DNA of 54,943 nucleotides from Exiguobacterium sp. s193 (GCF_018618755.1 NZ_JACSMR010000016.1:1-54943); one strand, 5' to 3'; positions 1 to 8,129 are shown, numbered from the stretch's first letter. Notes: generated by a model from the letters alone, not told the origin. A program made the numbers and translations.

Positions 1-109
1 ATTCCACTCGCTTCCCTCCGAAGAGTTCCGCGAGCTTCCTGCGCTCGACTTGCATGTATTAGGCACGCCGCCAGCGTTCGTCCTGAGCCAGGATCAAACT
101 CTCCATAAA
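1..109 (-). rRNA. rrs: 16S ribosomal RNA, 5' end only (runs off the left edge)
   Basis: Read on the minus strand, the gene begins near 109 with TTTATGGAGAGTTTG and continues through the universal 5' signature GATCCTGGCTCAGGACGAAC. Only the first ~109 nt are present; the rest lies outside the window. The variable V1 stretch (about 1-50) resembles Exiguobacterium from memory. A leader of roughly 130 nt separates it from the nearer promoter; it holds a short hairpin (gtgac/gtcac around 139-155) of the kind expected in pre-16S processing stems. Confidence 0.97.
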
Positions 110-246
110 GTGTTTGACTTGCTCGTTGTTGTGACTAAAAGTCACGTTGACGAAGCTTGCGCTTCATTCATTGTTTGTATCCGAAGATACGTTTTTGCCT
201 CATCGTTCAGTTTTCAAAGTCCGATATGTCATTTGACGACTTTTAA

Positions 247-276
247 ATCTTACAGTAAAGTATTAACTGATGTCAA
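247..276 (-). promoter_or_regulatory. rrn promoter P2 (sigma-A)
   Basis: On the minus strand there is a perfect -35 TTGACA (276-271), an 18-bp spacer and a -10 TAAGAT (252-247), in an AT-rich stretch about 140 bp upstream of the 16S 5' end. Tandem promoters are usual for Bacillales rRNA operons. The transcribed leader down to position 110 holds no gene. Confidence 0.75.
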
Positions 277-344
277 TTCTTTTTTTATAAGTTTTTTTCG
301 TTGTATGACGCTCGCTTTCGGCGTGTGCCTCAGCGACATGTATT

Positions 345-373
345 AATATATCAACTCTTGTTTTTTACGTCAA
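345..373 (-). promoter_or_regulatory. rrn promoter P1 (sigma-A)
   Basis: On the minus strand a -35 TTGACG (373-368), a 17-bp spacer and a -10 TATATT (350-345) form a strong promoter directly after the kbaA terminator. With P2 about 100 bp downstream this is the tandem arrangement typical of rRNA operons, so the rRNA operon does not depend on readthrough from kbaA. Confidence 0.8.
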
Positions 374-395
374 CTGTTTTTCTAAAAAAACTTTT

Positions 396-445
396 AAAAA
401 AGATGGACCCGATGGAATTGGTCATAACAACCATTCCCCGAGTCC
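396..445 (-). terminator. Rho-independent terminator after kbaA
   Basis: A long imperfect hairpin on the minus strand pairs ggactcg (445-439) with cgggtcc (411-405), with an inner stem of ggaat/attcc. A T-tract (401-396) follows. It sits just past the kbaA stop and before rrn P1. Confidence 0.8.
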
Positions 446-450
446 TTTTC

Positions 451-1056
451 TTATGCCTGTTTTTGCGACTGTACTTTCGCTGGCGCAGGCTTTTCTTGCA
501 GACGGTGTAACATCAAGATTTGATACGCATTACAAATCAATAGTGTTGCCAGTGCGGCCCACAGCATCCGTTTATCTTGCGTCGCCTGAAGAGCCGGCAC
601 CCATTCAATCAACGTGATGACTGTCATTAAGAACAACGTTGGAACAAACGCCGTAAAGTTCGTCTCGCGTGCTTTTGTCCGTGCGACGAGAAACGCAACG
701 ATTAGCAAGACGACCATCTCGCCAATATAGAGCGTCGTCTTCTCGAATCCGAACGCAAGGCCACGCAAGTAAACACCGTCAAACAAGGCGAAGGCGATCA
801 AAACGACCTGAACACGATTCCATAGTTTTGCGCCGCGGAATAGATCAAGTCCAACCCGGTGCAAAATCAAATAGGAGAAAAAGCCCATCAGGCTGATCGC
901 CGTCCATGTACTGCTGTATGCCAGGGCCGTGATGTATCCGCTAATCGATTGATTGCGGATATAGCCCGGTTCAGCGACAAGGTTGAACACGAAGCCGGCT
1001 AGCGTTCCAATCAGGAGCGTCATCCAGAACAGCTTCAAAAATCCTTTAATCTTCAT
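451..1056 (-). CDS. kbaA: KbaA-like integral membrane protein (KinB pathway activator family)
   Basis: The 201-residue protein is almost entirely hydrophobic with about six predicted membrane segments and a short basic, polar tail. Length, composition and position directly after salA match KbaA, which in Bacillus subtilis is needed for KinB-dependent entry into sporulation. It starts 3 nt after the salA stop, with the SD-like GAGGGA inside the end of salA, so the two are translationally linked. The Bacillus neighbours gerD and cwlD are not present. If the host is a non-spore-former, as Exiguobacterium is, the retained role is unknown. The name rests on remembered family sequence plus synteny; the alternative is simply a conserved membrane protein of unknown function. 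Confidence 0.75.
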   Translation of the reverse strand: MKIKGFLKLFWMTLLIGTLAGFVFNLVAEPGYIRNQSISGYITALAYSSTWTAISLMGFFSYLILHRVGLDLFRGAKLWNRVQVVLIAFALFDGVYLRGLAFGFEKTTLYIGEMVVLLIVAFLVARTKARETNFTAFVPTLFLMTVITLIEWVPALQATQDKRMLWAALATLLICNAYQILMLHRLQEKPAPAKVQSQKQA

Positions 1057-1059
1057 GTA

Positions 1060-2091
1060 TTATCCCTCTACTTTTTCGATGACACGCGCTGCGAGTTCAT
1101 TATAGTGTGTTTCAAATGGATGATCATCGCGGTAAATCGATGGTGCAAAGTCCGATTCATTCGCATATGGTTGTCCAAGTGGAATCTTAGCTAGAATATC
1201 TGTTTTTAGCGCTTCTGACAACTTCTCTCCGCCACCTGATCCGAAGACATACTCTTTTTCACCTGTTACTTTACTTTCGAAGTAGGCCATGTTTTCGATG
1301 ATTCCGAGTAAACGGTGGTTCGTCTTGATCGCCATCGCACCTGCACGAGCCGCAACGAATGCTGCTGTCGCATGTGGTGTCGTGACAATCAACTCTTGGC
1401 AGCTTGGGAGCATCGAGTGGATATCAAGTGCGACGTCACCCGTCCCTGGTGGTAAATCAAGTAAGAGGTAATCGAGATCGCCCCATTCAACATCCGAGAA
1501 GAAGTTATTGAGCATCTTCCCGAGCATCGGTCCACGCCAGATGACGGGTGCATTATCTTCAACGAAGAAGCCCATCGAGATGACTTTTACGCCAAATCGT
1601 TCAGGTGGAATGATCCGGTCATTGACGACGGTCGGGCGTGTTTCAATCCCCATCATATCCGGCACACTAAAACCGTAGATATCCGCGTCAATCAATCCCA
1701 CTTTTTTCCCCGCGCGTGCGAGAGCAACTGCGAGGTTGACGGAAACCGTCGATTTTCCGACGCCACCTTTACCGGAAGCAATCGCGATGAACGTCGTACC
1801 TGACTCCGGTTTAAGAATCGACGGTGTCGTCGCTGCTTGAATGCCGTGGTCACCGAGTGCTTCGAAGCGGAGACCGACCGTTTTAAATCCTTTTTCCTTT
1901 AACTCTTTGACGATTTGCTGTTGCAACGTCAACTGTTCACCCGAACCCGCTTGTGCAAGCGCGATTTTCAGACTGACGTAATCCCCCTTGATGCGGACAT
2001 CTCGAATCCCATTCGTATCTGCAAGCGAGCGTTCAATCGTCGGATCGATTAACTGTCCGACTACCTCGCGAATTTCTTGTTCATTCAACAT
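1060..2091 (-). CDS. salA: Mrp/NBP35-family P-loop ATPase, SalA type
   Basis: This 343-residue protein has an N-terminal DUF59/MIP18-like domain (about 1-80) and a deviant Walker A, GKGGVGKST, at about 107-115. These mark an Mrp/ApbC ATPase. The C-terminal CPxC cluster-binding motif of Fe-S carrier Mrp proteins is absent: the sequence after GIIENMAYFE has no cysteines there. This matches B. subtilis SalA, a regulator that represses scoC expression, better than a classical Fe-S carrier. It starts with ATG behind GGGGGAAGG. A promoter with a cre-like site lies upstream and kbaA follows after 3 nt. Regulator versus Fe-S function cannot be settled from sequence. Confidence 0.88.
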   Translation of the reverse strand: MLNEQEIREVVGQLIDPTIERSLADTNGIRDVRIKGDYVSLKIALAQAGSGEQLTLQQQIVKELKEKGFKTVGLRFEALGDHGIQAATTPSILKPESGTTFIAIASGKGGVGKSTVSVNLAVALARAGKKVGLIDADIYGFSVPDMMGIETRPTVVNDRIIPPERFGVKVISMGFFVEDNAPVIWRGPMLGKMLNNFFSDVEWGDLDYLLLDLPPGTGDVALDIHSMLPSCQELIVTTPHATAAFVAARAGAMAIKTNHRLLGIIENMAYFESKVTGEKEYVFGSGGGEKLSEALKTDILAKIPLGQPYANESDFAPSIYRDDHPFETHYNELAARVIEKVEG

Positions 2092-2130
2092 AGTGCCTTC
2101 CCCCTGAGAACGTTCGATTTATTCCATTTC

Positions 2131-2160
2131 AGTATAACAAAAATAAGATAGCGCTTGCAC
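2131..2160 (-). promoter_or_regulatory. salA promoter (extended -10) with overlapping cre-like site
   Basis: On the minus strand TGTTATACT gives an extended -10 (core 2136-2131). No good -35 is visible; the -35 region is occupied by GTGCAAGCGCTATCT (2160-2146), which fits the catabolite-responsive element core TGNNARCGNWWWC with mismatches only at the outermost positions. That placement would suit repression by CcpA. The rest of the 2092-2283 gap shows no gene. Confidence 0.45.
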
Positions 2161-2283
2161 ATTTCGGCTCGGAAAGGGGAATATTTCCTGAAGTTTTATT
2201 ACTTGCCGGCTACCGAATCCTGTTTCCATCGAAAATGACTACTCTTCTTTGCCTTACCCGTACAAAGAACGGTAGCCATTCGC

Positions 2284-2916
2284 TTAAAACATCCGATTCC
2301 AGGTCGCCGGTCCGACGACACCGTCGACCGCAAGCCCTTGCCGTACTTGATAGGCCCTGACTTGCCGCGCCGTCGTCTCGTCGAATACTTTCGTCACGGG
2401 TGCCTTCACTGCCCGCTGGATTCGCTCGATGTCACGTTCATTCATTCCGATTGCCCCACGGTACAGTGGACGACCCGGATACGGGACGAGGACGTCCGTT
2501 GTCGTCTTCAATAGTTCAAAGTGAGGGTAATCTTGAAACGTCACCCAATCACCGCCCCATGAAAAGCCTTGTTCTTTCATTGCCGCGACAATCTGTTTGA
2601 ACGGTTCATCCCTTTCAAAGATTGCCTGTGTCCCGTCATCTGTATAACGAAAAAGATCGACGGCAATCCCGCGGTTATGATTCGATTGTCCGCCACGTGC
2701 GTTCGTCACGATGGCGCCAGGGGTCGTCCGTCCTTGTGCATATAATGCCTCTTGCTCCCGATAAGAACGAAAACCTTGCGCTACGCCAACGTAAATCCCT
2801 TTCCCGTGGAGTTCCCGGATGACATGGCGTGTCTTGCGCGCGACTTCCGGCGAGAGTCCGGCGACGCTCAGTTTTCGGTTCGCTCGTTCGAGTAGCCATT
2901 CGATCGTCAATGCCAC
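2284..2916 (-). CDS. M15-family L-Ala-D-Glu peptidase with C-terminal peptidoglycan-binding domain (endolysin-like)
   Basis: The catalytic domain (about 1-145) carries the VanY/CwlK zinc motifs SNHNRGIAVDL (His80, Asp87) and DYPHFEL (His132). It closely resembles the enzymatic domain of the Listeria phage endolysin Ply500 from its first residues onward. Residues about 157-209 form a PG_binding_1 repeat (VRQGLAVDGVVGPATW). The 210-residue protein has no signal peptide or membrane anchor, so export would need a holin, an unknown route or lysis, or else it acts inside. The start is GTG at 2916 behind AAGGAG (11-nt spacing); no upstream ATG is in frame. It stands alone, about where cwlD lies in Bacillus, but is unrelated to that amidase family. 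A captured phage gene is possible. Confidence 0.85.
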   Translation of the reverse strand: MALTIEWLLERANRKLSVAGLSPEVARKTRHVIRELHGKGIYVGVAQGFRSYREQEALYAQGRTTPGAIVTNARGGQSNHNRGIAVDLFRYTDDGTQAIFERDEPFKQIVAAMKEQGFSWGGDWVTFQDYPHFELLKTTTDVLVPYPGRPLYRGAIGMNERDIERIQRAVKAPVTKVFDETTARQVRAYQVRQGLAVDGVVGPATWNRMF

Positions 2917-3022
2917 TTCACATCACACTCCTTCTTCGTTCTTTTCCCAGATTCCCCTTCGTGTATACTTGGGAAAGGTCATGTTTTCGATTACCTTATT
3001 CAAAAGGAGGTTTCTTTAGTTC

Positions 3023-3310
3023 ATGAAAAAAGTGCTTTTCCTGTCGATGATACTGACGCTTTTCCTACATATCGGCTACCTTGCCTACTTCTATTTCTTC
3101 ACAGTACAGCCGGCAACTACCTATCAACCGATACTTGAAGAAGGTGCTGTCCTATTAGAGCAGAGCACGGTGTTCGTCAGTCACGGATCGGATGATAGCG
3201 TACGTGCTTTCTTAACAGCACAGTTCATCCGTTCCATTCCCGTGACGTTTTTGATTCTCTTCGGTGCTCTGACTCTAGTCCGTAGGTTCCGTCTGCGACG
3301 TACGGTTTAA
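3023..3310 (+). CDS. Small membrane protein of unknown function
   Basis: This is the only gene on the plus strand. It encodes 95 residues: a basic N-terminus (MKK), a hydrophobic segment at about 4-30, a polar stretch (about 35-65), a second hydrophobic segment (about 69-87) and a tail rich in arginine. Two membrane helices with both ends inside are likely. A very strong SD, AAAGGAGG, precedes the ATG by about 11 nt, and an intrinsic terminator follows, so it is a self-contained monocistronic unit, divergent from the M15 peptidase and convergent with rpsI. I do not recognise a family. Confidence 0.75.
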   Translation: MKKVLFLSMILTLFLHIGYLAYFYFFTVQPATTYQPILEEGAVLLEQSTVFVSHGSDDSVRAFLTAQFIRSIPVTFLILFGALTLVRRFRLRRTV

Positions 3311-3357
3311 ACTAAGAGGGACTCGACCGTTGCTAAATTTCAAAAGTAAAAGCGTGA

Positions 3358-3390
3358 GATCATTTCCCTGTTGCGGAGATGATCTTTTTT
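3358..3390 (+). terminator. Rho-independent terminator of the plus-strand gene
   Basis: A 10-bp stem (gatcatttcc, 3358-3367, with ggagatgatc, 3375-3384, one G-T pair) and a 7-nt loop are followed by TTTTTT (3385-3390). Confidence 0.85.
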
Positions 3391-3399
3391 AGATGGCAC

Positions 3400-3431
3400 A
3401 AAAAAACCTCCCACCCGTAAGGATGAGAGGT
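3400..3431 (-). terminator. Rho-independent terminator after rpsI
   Basis: On the minus strand an 11-bp stem with a TTAC loop (3431-3406) is followed by seven T (3406-3400). It closes the rplM-rpsI unit and faces the plus-strand terminator 10 nt away. Confidence 0.9.
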
Positions 3432-3439
3432 AAAAACGA

Positions 3440-3832
3440 TTAACGTTTTGAGAACTGAGGCGCACGACGTGCTGCTTTAAGACCGTATTTTTTACGTTCT
3501 TTCATACGAGCATCGCGTGTTAAGAAGCCTTTAGCTTTAAGTGTTCCACGGAAATCTGGATCCGCTTGAAGAAGTGCACGTGAGATACCGTGACGGATAG
3601 CGCCTGCTTGACCAGTGAAGCCGCCGCCTTTGACCGTTACCATGATATCGTATTTACCTTCTGTTTCTGTGATTACGAGTGGTTCTTTTGCAGTCATGAT
3701 TAAAGTTTCATAACCGAAGTATTCGCTGATATCGCGCCCGTTAACTGTGACTTTACCGTCTCCAGCAACGAGGAAAACGCGAGCTGCCGCGTGTTTACGG
3801 CGACCAGTGCCGTAGTAACGTACATCTGCCAT
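3440..3832 (-). CDS. rpsI: 30S ribosomal protein S9
   Basis: The 130-residue protein starts [19 protein letters not shown] and ends in the conserved basic tail RAPQFSKR, whose C-terminus reaches the decoding centre and contacts P-site tRNA. It is full length for the family. It follows rplM by 24 nt with an SD of AGGAGG, the universal rplM-rpsI pairing, and is the last gene before the terminator. Confidence 0.98.
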   Translation of the reverse strand: MADVRYYGTGRRKHAAARVFLVAGDGKVTVNGRDISEYFGYETLIMTAKEPLVITETEGKYDIMVTVKGGGFTGQAGAIRHGISRALLQADPDFRGTLKAKGFLTRDARMKERKKYGLKAARRAPQFSKR

Positions 3833-3856
3833 CGTGTAGTTCCTCCTAAATTCGTA

Positions 3857-4294
3857 TTAACCGCGAAGTTCGTAAACTTCTGGTTGTTGTGCTTCTTGCT
3901 TATGAGTATCTCCAGCGTAAACGTGGAGTTTGTTGAACATTTGACGACCGAGGCTACCTTTTGGAAGCATCCCTTTGATCGCGAGTTCAAGCATACGCTC
4001 AGGTTTGTTAGCGAGTAAGTCGCGTGCGACAGTCTGCTTCAAGCCGCCTGGATGACCAGAGTGACGGTAGTAGACTTTTTTGTCGAGTTTGTTACCAGTT
4101 AATACGATTTTCTCAACGTTGATGAGGATAACGTGATCCCCACAGTCAACGTGTGGTGTGAACGTAGGTTTGTGCTTACCGCGGAGAAGTGAAGCCACTT
4201 CGCTCGAAAGACGACCGAGTGTTTTGCCTTCTGCGTCGATAAGGAGCCATTTGCGTTCTACATCAGTAGCTTTCGCCATGAAAGTTGTGCGCAT
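3857..4294 (-). CDS. rplM: 50S ribosomal protein L13
   Basis: The 145 residues match bacterial L13 end to end, including [16 protein letters not shown] and the [19 protein letters not shown] segment. L13 is an early-assembly protein on 23S rRNA. The ATG at 4294 (MRTTFMAKA) has AGGAGG upstream. A 155-nt gap with two hairpins precedes it, a likely autoregulatory leader. Confidence 0.98.
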   Translation of the reverse strand: MRTTFMAKATDVERKWLLIDAEGKTLGRLSSEVASLLRGKHKPTFTPHVDCGDHVILINVEKIVLTGNKLDKKVYYRHSGHPGGLKQTVARDLLANKPERMLELAIKGMLPKGSLGRQMFNKLHVYAGDTHKQEAQQPEVYELRG

Positions 4295-4344
4295 GTAAAA
4301 TACCTCCTAAGGAATTTAAAAGTTTCTTTTTTGATTTTTCATTT

Positions 4345-4392
4345 ATTCACTGTGTGAATCTATCAGAATCTTAGGTGTACGGGGCTAAGATT
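4345..4392 (-). promoter_or_regulatory. Candidate rplM leader structure (two hairpins)
   Basis: In the truA-rplM gap the minus strand holds a perfect 8-bp hairpin (aatcttag/ctaagatt, 4392-4367, 10-nt loop) and a 6-bp hairpin (attcac/gtgaat, 4359-4345, 3-nt loop). Neither has a T-tract, so they are not terminators. Firmicutes are known to carry an L13 leader RNA before rplM; whether this matches that family was not tested. Confidence 0.4.
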
Positions 4393-4449
4393 GTGGTTTC
4401 ATAATAAATGAAATGCCAATAAACATTGTATGTTTTTTAGCGGCTAATG

Positions 4450-5199
4450 TCAAATGCCTTTTTTAGACTCTGGGTAGAAAACTTCCCAAAGGTACAACCC
4501 GTGCGGTGGTGCCGTCACACCAGCGACGTTTCGATCCTTCGCGGCAAGCATCTTCTTGATGTCCGTAGCGGAAAAACGTCCGCGCCCGACATCAAACAAA
4601 GTCCCGACCATGATGCGAATTTGATTATAGAGAAAACCGCTTCCTTTAAAGCGAAAGATCAACTCTTCCCCGTACTCAATCAACTCCGCTTCATAAATCG
4701 TCCGGATCCGATTATCCGTTTCCGTCTTCGCGACACAAAACGAACTGAAATCATGGGTGCCGACTAAATCCGTCATCGCTTGACGCATCACGTCGAGATC
4801 AAGCGCGTACGGAATCAATACCGATTGATGACGTCGAAACGCATCTTCGGTCCGGCGCACGAAGTACCGGTACTCTTTCCCCACTACATCATACCTTGCT
4901 TCGAAGTCAGAAGCGACCTCTTTACAGTCCCGGACACGAATATCGTCCGGTAACAACGTATTTAAGGCCTTGACCATACTGTCCGGAGCAATCGCAAGTT
5001 CCGTATCAAAATGGATGACTTGCCCCTGTGCGTGCACACGGGCGTCCGTACGCCCTGACCCGATGACCTTGACCGGGTGCTTGTGCATGCGCGCAAGCGT
5101 CTTCTCGACGACCTCCTGGATCGTTACACCATTCGGTTGGACTTGGTAACCGGAGTAACCTGTCCCGTCATATTGAATCGTACATTTAAAACGTCGCAT
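4450..5199 (-). CDS. truA: tRNA pseudouridine synthase A
   Basis: TruA converts U38-U40 of the tRNA anticodon arm to pseudouridine. The 249-residue protein shows the catalytic motif GSGRTDARVHAQGQ at about 47-60, with the aspartate following RT as nucleophile, and the later conserved segments FRFKGSGFLYNQIRIMVGTL. The ATG overlaps the ecfT stop by one base (TGATG), so it is translationally coupled to the ECF transporter genes, the usual Bacillales arrangement. Confidence 0.96.
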   Translation of the reverse strand: MRRFKCTIQYDGTGYSGYQVQPNGVTIQEVVEKTLARMHKHPVKVIGSGRTDARVHAQGQVIHFDTELAIAPDSMVKALNTLLPDDIRVRDCKEVASDFEARYDVVGKEYRYFVRRTEDAFRRHQSVLIPYALDLDVMRQAMTDLVGTHDFSSFCVAKTETDNRIRTIYEAELIEYGEELIFRFKGSGFLYNQIRIMVGTLFDVGRGRFSATDIKKMLAAKDRNVAGVTAPPHGLYLWEVFYPESKKGI

Positions 5200-5990
5200 C
5201 AGAAACCTCCCCGTAAGTAAACAAGAAGGAGTGCGACGACGACGAGCAGACCCATCAAACCGGTATCACGTGCCGTCCATTTCGATTCCCGGAGACGTGT
5301 CCGTCCTTCTCCCCCACGATAGCCGCGTGCTTCCATCGCCGTCGCGAGGTCCTCTGCCCGCTTAAAGGCAGAGATGAACAACGGAATCAAAAGCGGGATG
5401 ATTGCTCGCAGACGCTCTTTGATCGGTCCTGCCGCTAAATCAACACCACGCGCCTGCTGTGCTTTCATGATCTTCTCCGTCTCTTCCGCCAGTGTCGGCA
5501 GGAACCGCAGCGAAATCGAGAGCATCAAGGCAATCTCATGCGTCGGAACGCGGACGATCTTGAATGGCTTCAAAAGCAATTCGATTGCATCTGTCAGCTC
5601 AATCGGTGACGTCGTCAAGGTGACGAGTGTCGTAATCGAGACCAGATAGAAGAAGCGGAGTGAGACAATGATCGCGAGACGCAGACCTTCCGAATAAATT
5701 TTCAACCATCCGAGTTCAAACAGGACGGTCCCTTCTCGCGTAAAGAACAGTTGCACGATAAACGTAAACAGGATCAAGAACAGAATCGGCCGTAATCCTT
5801 TTAAGACATAGCGGAGCGGCAATTTACTACTCGCTAACGCCAAAAACGTAAAAATGAGTAAAAAAATGTTCGTCGCCGCATTGTTCGCGAGGAACACGAG
5901 CGGGATGAAACAAAACGCAAAAATAATTTTGGCAAGCGCAGAAGAACGATGAAGATAGGACGTACCCGGAATATGTTGTCCGACGATCAT
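5199..5990 (-). CDS. ecfT: ECF transporter transmembrane T component
   Basis: EcfT is the membrane scaffold that links the two ATPases to exchangeable substrate-binding S subunits for vitamin uptake. The product has about five to six membrane segments and the two cytoplasmic Ala-Arg-Gly coupling motifs (QQARGVDL and MEARGYRGG). I place the start at the ATG at 5990 (MIVGQHIPG, 264 residues), which overlaps the ecfA2 stop as ATGA. A longer reading frame to 6086 overlaps ecfA2 and its N-terminal residues look like out-of-frame sequence. No S component gene lies here. Confidence 0.95.
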   Translation of the reverse strand: MIVGQHIPGTSYLHRSSALAKIIFAFCFIPLVFLANNAATNIFLLIFTFLALASSKLPLRYVLKGLRPILFLILFTFIVQLFFTREGTVLFELGWLKIYSEGLRLAIIVSLRFFYLVSITTLVTLTTSPIELTDAIELLLKPFKIVRVPTHEIALMLSISLRFLPTLAEETEKIMKAQQARGVDLAAGPIKERLRAIIPLLIPLFISAFKRAEDLATAMEARGYRGGEGRTRLRESKWTARDTGLMGLLVVVALLLVYLRGGF

Positions 5991-6844
5991 ATACGTCCCC
6001 CCTGTACCTGTAAAATCCAATCCACGACTTCCGGTTCCGTTCGTAAGTTTGGACGCGAAAGTCCGAGCCGGTCCGCCACCGGCCAAGCGAGTGCTAAGAC
6101 ATGTGGCAAATCAAGATGGAACTGCGTTAGCAATTCAGCCTGTTGGAACAATCCAATCGGCTCGCCGTCATATGCGACGTGTCCATGTTCCATGACGACG
6201 ACACGATTCGTATACTCGAGCACTTGATCCATATCATGCGTAATCAAAAGTAATGTCAAACCCGTTTCCGCGTGAAGCCGGGCGAAAAGACTCAGCATTT
6301 GCTTACGTCCTTGCGGATCGAGTCCAGCGGTCGGTTCGTCGACGATCAACACGTCTGGTTGACTAGCGAGTACGCCTGCGATCGCAACACGCCTCATTTG
6401 CCCACCAGACAGGTCAAACGGCGATCGGGACCAGAAGACTTCGTCTAGCCCTACTGTGCGTAATGCCTCTTTTGCGAGCCGTTCTGCCTCTTCCTGCTCA
6501 TGGCCAAAATTCATCGGACCGAACATGACATCTTTTAAGACCGTTTCTTCAAACAGTTGATACTCCGGATACTGAAAGACGAGACCGACACGTTTTCGTA
6601 GTGCCTTTAAATCTTGTTTTCGTTTTGGTTCAATGATGATGTCATCGACTTGGACTTTCCCTCTCGTCGGTTTCAGCAATCCGTTGATGTGCTGGACGAG
6701 CGTCGACTTCCCAGACCCAGTGTGTCCTACAAACGCAACAAGCGCCCCTGACGGAATCTCAAGATTCACATCACGCAGCGCGACTCGTTCGAACGGACTA
6801 TTAAGTTGGTACGTATAGTTCAATTCCTGGATTAGGATTGGCAT
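5987..6844 (-). CDS. ecfA2: ECF transporter ATP-binding subunit A2
   Basis: This 285-residue ABC ATPase has Walker A GHTGSGKST (about 40-48), signature LSGGQMRRVAIAG and Walker B VLIVDEPTAG. It pairs with EcfA1 to power the energy-coupling-factor module. Its start overlaps the ecfA1 end by 13 nt and its stop overlaps the ecfT start, so the three are one coupled unit. The longer C-terminal region after the H-loop is typical of EcfA2. Confidence 0.95.
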   Translation of the reverse strand: MPILIQELNYTYQLNSPFERVALRDVNLEIPSGALVAFVGHTGSGKSTLVQHINGLLKPTRGKVQVDDIIIEPKRKQDLKALRKRVGLVFQYPEYQLFEETVLKDVMFGPMNFGHEQEEAERLAKEALRTVGLDEVFWSRSPFDLSGGQMRRVAIAGVLASQPDVLIVDEPTAGLDPQGRKQMLSLFARLHAETGLTLLLITHDMDQVLEYTNRVVVMEHGHVAYDGEPIGLFQQAELLTQFHLDLPHVLALAWPVADRLGLSRPNLRTEPEVVDWILQVQGGRI

Positions 6845-7662
6845 AAGCGGTTCACCAATTCACTTTCATCTAGTATCGTGTCCCCATACGAGAGACCTCG
6901 CGCCCGCAATTGCTCCTGAACTCGAACGATGAAAGGAACATCGAGACCGATTTCTTGGAGAAACGCCGATTTCGCAAAGACTTCTTGAGGTGTACCTTCT
7001 AATACGATTTTCCCGGCATCCATCACGATGACACGACTGGCCTGTAAGACCTCGTCTAATTCATGTGTAATGGCGACTACCGCCATCGGATGTCGTTCAT
7101 ATAATTCTTGAACGGTCGACATAACCTCTTCACGTGCAAGTGGATCAAGCATCGATGTAGCTTCATCAAGCACGAGAACATCAGGGCGCATCGCAAGTGC
7201 CGAAGCAATTGCGACACGCTGCTTCTGTCCGCCGGATAGTTGATGGGGTTCCCGGTCAACAAAATCCGTAAGGCCAACGCGCGCTAGACTGTCGTCGATA
7301 CGACGAACCATTTCCTCGCGTGGCACACCCCAATTTTCAAGGGCGAATGCCACGTCGTCGCGCACGGTCGTGCCAACAAATTGATTATCTGGATTTTGAA
7401 AGACGATGCCGATTGCCCGGCGCATCTCCCACAGTTGCTCCGGATTCGTACTCGAGAACGTCTCGCCTACGGTCACCGTTCCTGATTCAGGAAGCAACAA
7501 GCCATTAAACAATTTAGTCAGCGTTGATTTTCCAGAGCCGTTGTGTCCAACGATGGCGACCCATTCACCAGAATGAATCGTCAGAGAGACATCTTGTAAC
7601 GCCGCTTGTTCCTGTTCCGGATACCGATACGTAACGTGATCCAGTTCAATTAGCTTCGTCAT
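6832..7662 (-). CDS. ecfA1: ECF transporter ATP-binding subunit A1
   Basis: This 276-residue ABC ATPase has Walker A GHNGSGKST (about 39-47), signature LSGGQKQRVAIAS and Walker B VLVLDEATSML. It forms a heterodimer with EcfA2. The start at 7662 has an AGGAGGAGT-type SD. It lies downstream of rplQ past a modest hairpin terminator, the same order as in Bacillus, so partial readthrough from the alpha operon is likely. Confidence 0.95.
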   Translation of the reverse strand: MTKLIELDHVTYRYPEQEQAALQDVSLTIHSGEWVAIVGHNGSGKSTLTKLFNGLLLPESGTVTVGETFSSTNPEQLWEMRRAIGIVFQNPDNQFVGTTVRDDVAFALENWGVPREEMVRRIDDSLARVGLTDFVDREPHQLSGGQKQRVAIASALAMRPDVLVLDEATSMLDPLAREEVMSTVQELYERHPMAVVAITHELDEVLQASRVIVMDAGKIVLEGTPQEVFAKSAFLQEIGLDVPFIVRVQEQLRARGLSYGDTILDESELVNRLCQS

Positions 7663-7704
7663 GTCTACTCCTCCTTCATCAAATCAATTAATTCCATTTG
7701 TAAC

Positions 7705-7738
7705 AAAAGGGCAGAAGCGAGTTACGCACTGCCCTTTT
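7705..7738 (-). terminator. Hairpin terminator between rplQ and ecfA1
   Basis: A 10-bp perfect stem (aaaagggcag/ctgccctttt) with an inner gcg/cgc pairing ends in only TTTT on the minus strand. It can form on either strand. The short T-tract suggests partial termination after the ribosomal genes. Confidence 0.7.
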
Positions 7739-7757
7739 ATAACGAATCATTTAAAAA

Positions 7758-8129
7758 TTAAACGAGTTCGATGATGACCATTTCTGCGCCGTCACCACGA
7801 CGTGGTCCCATTTTCATGATGCGTGTGTAACCACCTTGACGCTCAGCAAAACGTGGAGCAACATCAGAGAACAATTTTTGGATTGCATCTTGTGTTTTAC
7901 CAGCTTCGTTTTGACCAGCAGCTTCGCGACGAACGAACGATGCAACTTGACGACGAGCGTGGAGATCACCGCGTTTACCTAAAGTGATGAGTTTCTCAAC
8001 GACTGGACGAAGTTCCTTCGCTTTTTGTTCTGTAGTTTGGATACGCTCATTGATGATGAGATCAGTCGCAAGGTCACGCAAAAGTGCCTTACGTTGTGAG
8101 CTTGTACGGCCTAATTTCGAGTATGCCAT
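7758..8129 (-). CDS. rplQ: 50S ribosomal protein L17
   Basis: The protein is 123 residues from [19 protein letters not shown] and matches L17 throughout, ending EMVIIELV. The ATG at 8129 is chosen because GGAGGG lies at the right distance; a frame extending to 8153 adds eight residues not in the family. It is the last gene of the alpha operon, 33 nt after rpoA. Confidence 0.97.
   Translation of the reverse strand: MAYSKLGRTSSQRKALLRDLATDLIINERIQTTEQKAKELRPVVEKLITLGKRGDLHARRQVASFVRREAAGQNEAGKTQDAIQKLFSDVAPRFAERQGGYTRIMKMGPRRGDGAEMVIIELV

Noticed and set aside
2208-2277. 8-bp inverted repeat ggctaccg/cggtagcc downstream of the M15 gene
   Set aside because: The 54-nt loop and lack of a T-tract make it weak; it could be chance.
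5991-6086. 32-codon extension of ecfT into ecfA2
   Set aside because: Residues are a frame-shifted reading of ecfA2; the ATGA overlap start at 5990 is typical.
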